From: Mycolicibacterium boenickei
GTDB taxonomy: Bacteria > Actinomycetota > Actinomycetes > Mycobacteriales > Mycobacteriaceae
Direction of reading: 5' to 3'
Length of the DNA stretch: 64,000 bases
Assembly: GCF_010731295.1 (NCBI RefSeq)
Contig: NZ_AP022579.1
Span: forward strand, 6,499,938 to 6,563,937
In this document: in pieces, positions 63,932 through 64,000 of the stretch
How positions within the stretch are numbered: the first letter of the stretch is position 1
Layout: the number at the start of each line of letters is the position of its first letter
Program-made: the position numbers and the translations under genes
Notes under the pieces: model-generated
The model's database searches: none
The model's input: only the letters and a program-made list of their open reading frames with translations
Told to the model about the DNA's origin: nothing

Positions 63932-64000
63932 ATGACCGACAACGCCCTCGCCTCGCCTGCCACCACCTCCGCCCAAGCTGCCAAGATCGCAGCCGAGGCG
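63932..64000 (+). CDS. Start of an unidentified gene (partial)
   Basis: Twenty-three codons from ATG 63932 to the right edge read MTDNALASPATTSAQAAKIA then AEA. The codon pattern suits this genome, but too little is present for identification, and no strong binding site is seen upstream. Confidence 0.4.
   Translation, partial: MTDNALASPATTSAQAAKIAAEA

Overview
The window is high-GC actinobacterial DNA and almost certainly comes from a fast-growing Mycobacterium (Mycolicibacterium). The evidence is the gene set and its order: rpoB, mkl/mceG, rplL and rplJ on one side, then a GH38 alpha-mannosidase with a FabD2-like protein and a ROK kinase, an AarF kinase, lipG, mycolic-acid methyltransferases, rplA, rplK, nusG, secE, the mycolate dehydratases hadABC, rpmG, echA3 and recCBD. 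This is the Rv0629-Rv0667 neighbourhood of M. tuberculosis carrying several insertions. Names resting on synteny come from memory of that genome, not from a search.

Layout. 1-6.4 kb (minus strand): 5' part of rpoB, the Mce ATPase gene mkl, rplL and rplJ with its leader and promoter. 6.4-8.8 kb: an accessory insert with an IS110-family transposase, a DUF1772 membrane protein and its divergent HxlR regulator. 8.7-14.3 kb: a sugar operon of GH38 mannosidase, FabD2-like protein and ROK kinase. 14.3-19.5 kb: small regulatory pairs (an EEP phosphatase, a nucleotidyltransferase, WYL regulator/DinB genes, TetR/MpaB-type oxygenase), several with a visible operator between divergent genes. 19.6-24 kb: aarF, lipG and two mycolic-acid methyltransferases. 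24-26.1 kb: a YCII/DGPF protein with an ECF42-type sigma factor and a matching promoter. 26.1-30.9 kb (minus): rplA, rplK, nusG, secE, tRNA-Trp, hadC, hadB, hadA, rpmG, tRNA-Met, tRNA-Thr. 31-32.8 kb: nsrR-hmp nitric-oxide defence. 32.8-39 kb: glyoxalase-II-like hydrolase, a DUF2235 protein lacking all its catalytic residues, a membrane protein, an EchA3-type crotonase, a MarR/MFS pair and a small secreted protein. 39.1-47.2 kb: recC-recB-recD. 47.2-50.6 kb: two small membrane proteins, an exported lipase-like protein and a TetR regulator.

The most interesting block is 50.6-60.2 kb. Nine closely packed minus-strand genes encode a MoxR AAA+ ATPase, a DUF58 protein, a DUF4381-like membrane protein, two von Willebrand-like membrane proteins and a TPR/proline-rich protein. 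This is the order of a Bat (aerotolerance) operon. It is preceded by three tandem paralogous single-pass membrane proteins with proline/glycine-rich cytoplasmic tails. The right end holds a lipoprotein, an L,D-transpeptidase, a LOG-family protein, an antitoxin/Doc toxin pair and the first codons of an unidentified gene.

From about 43.4 kb rightwards at least eleven reading-frame breaks occur, in recB (two), the TetR gene, both von Willebrand-like genes, the first triplicated paralog, the L,D-transpeptidase (four) and the LOG gene. Nearly all look like one missing base, mostly in a G or C run; none was found left of 43 kb. Sequencing or assembly error is the likeliest cause. These genes are annotated across the breaks.
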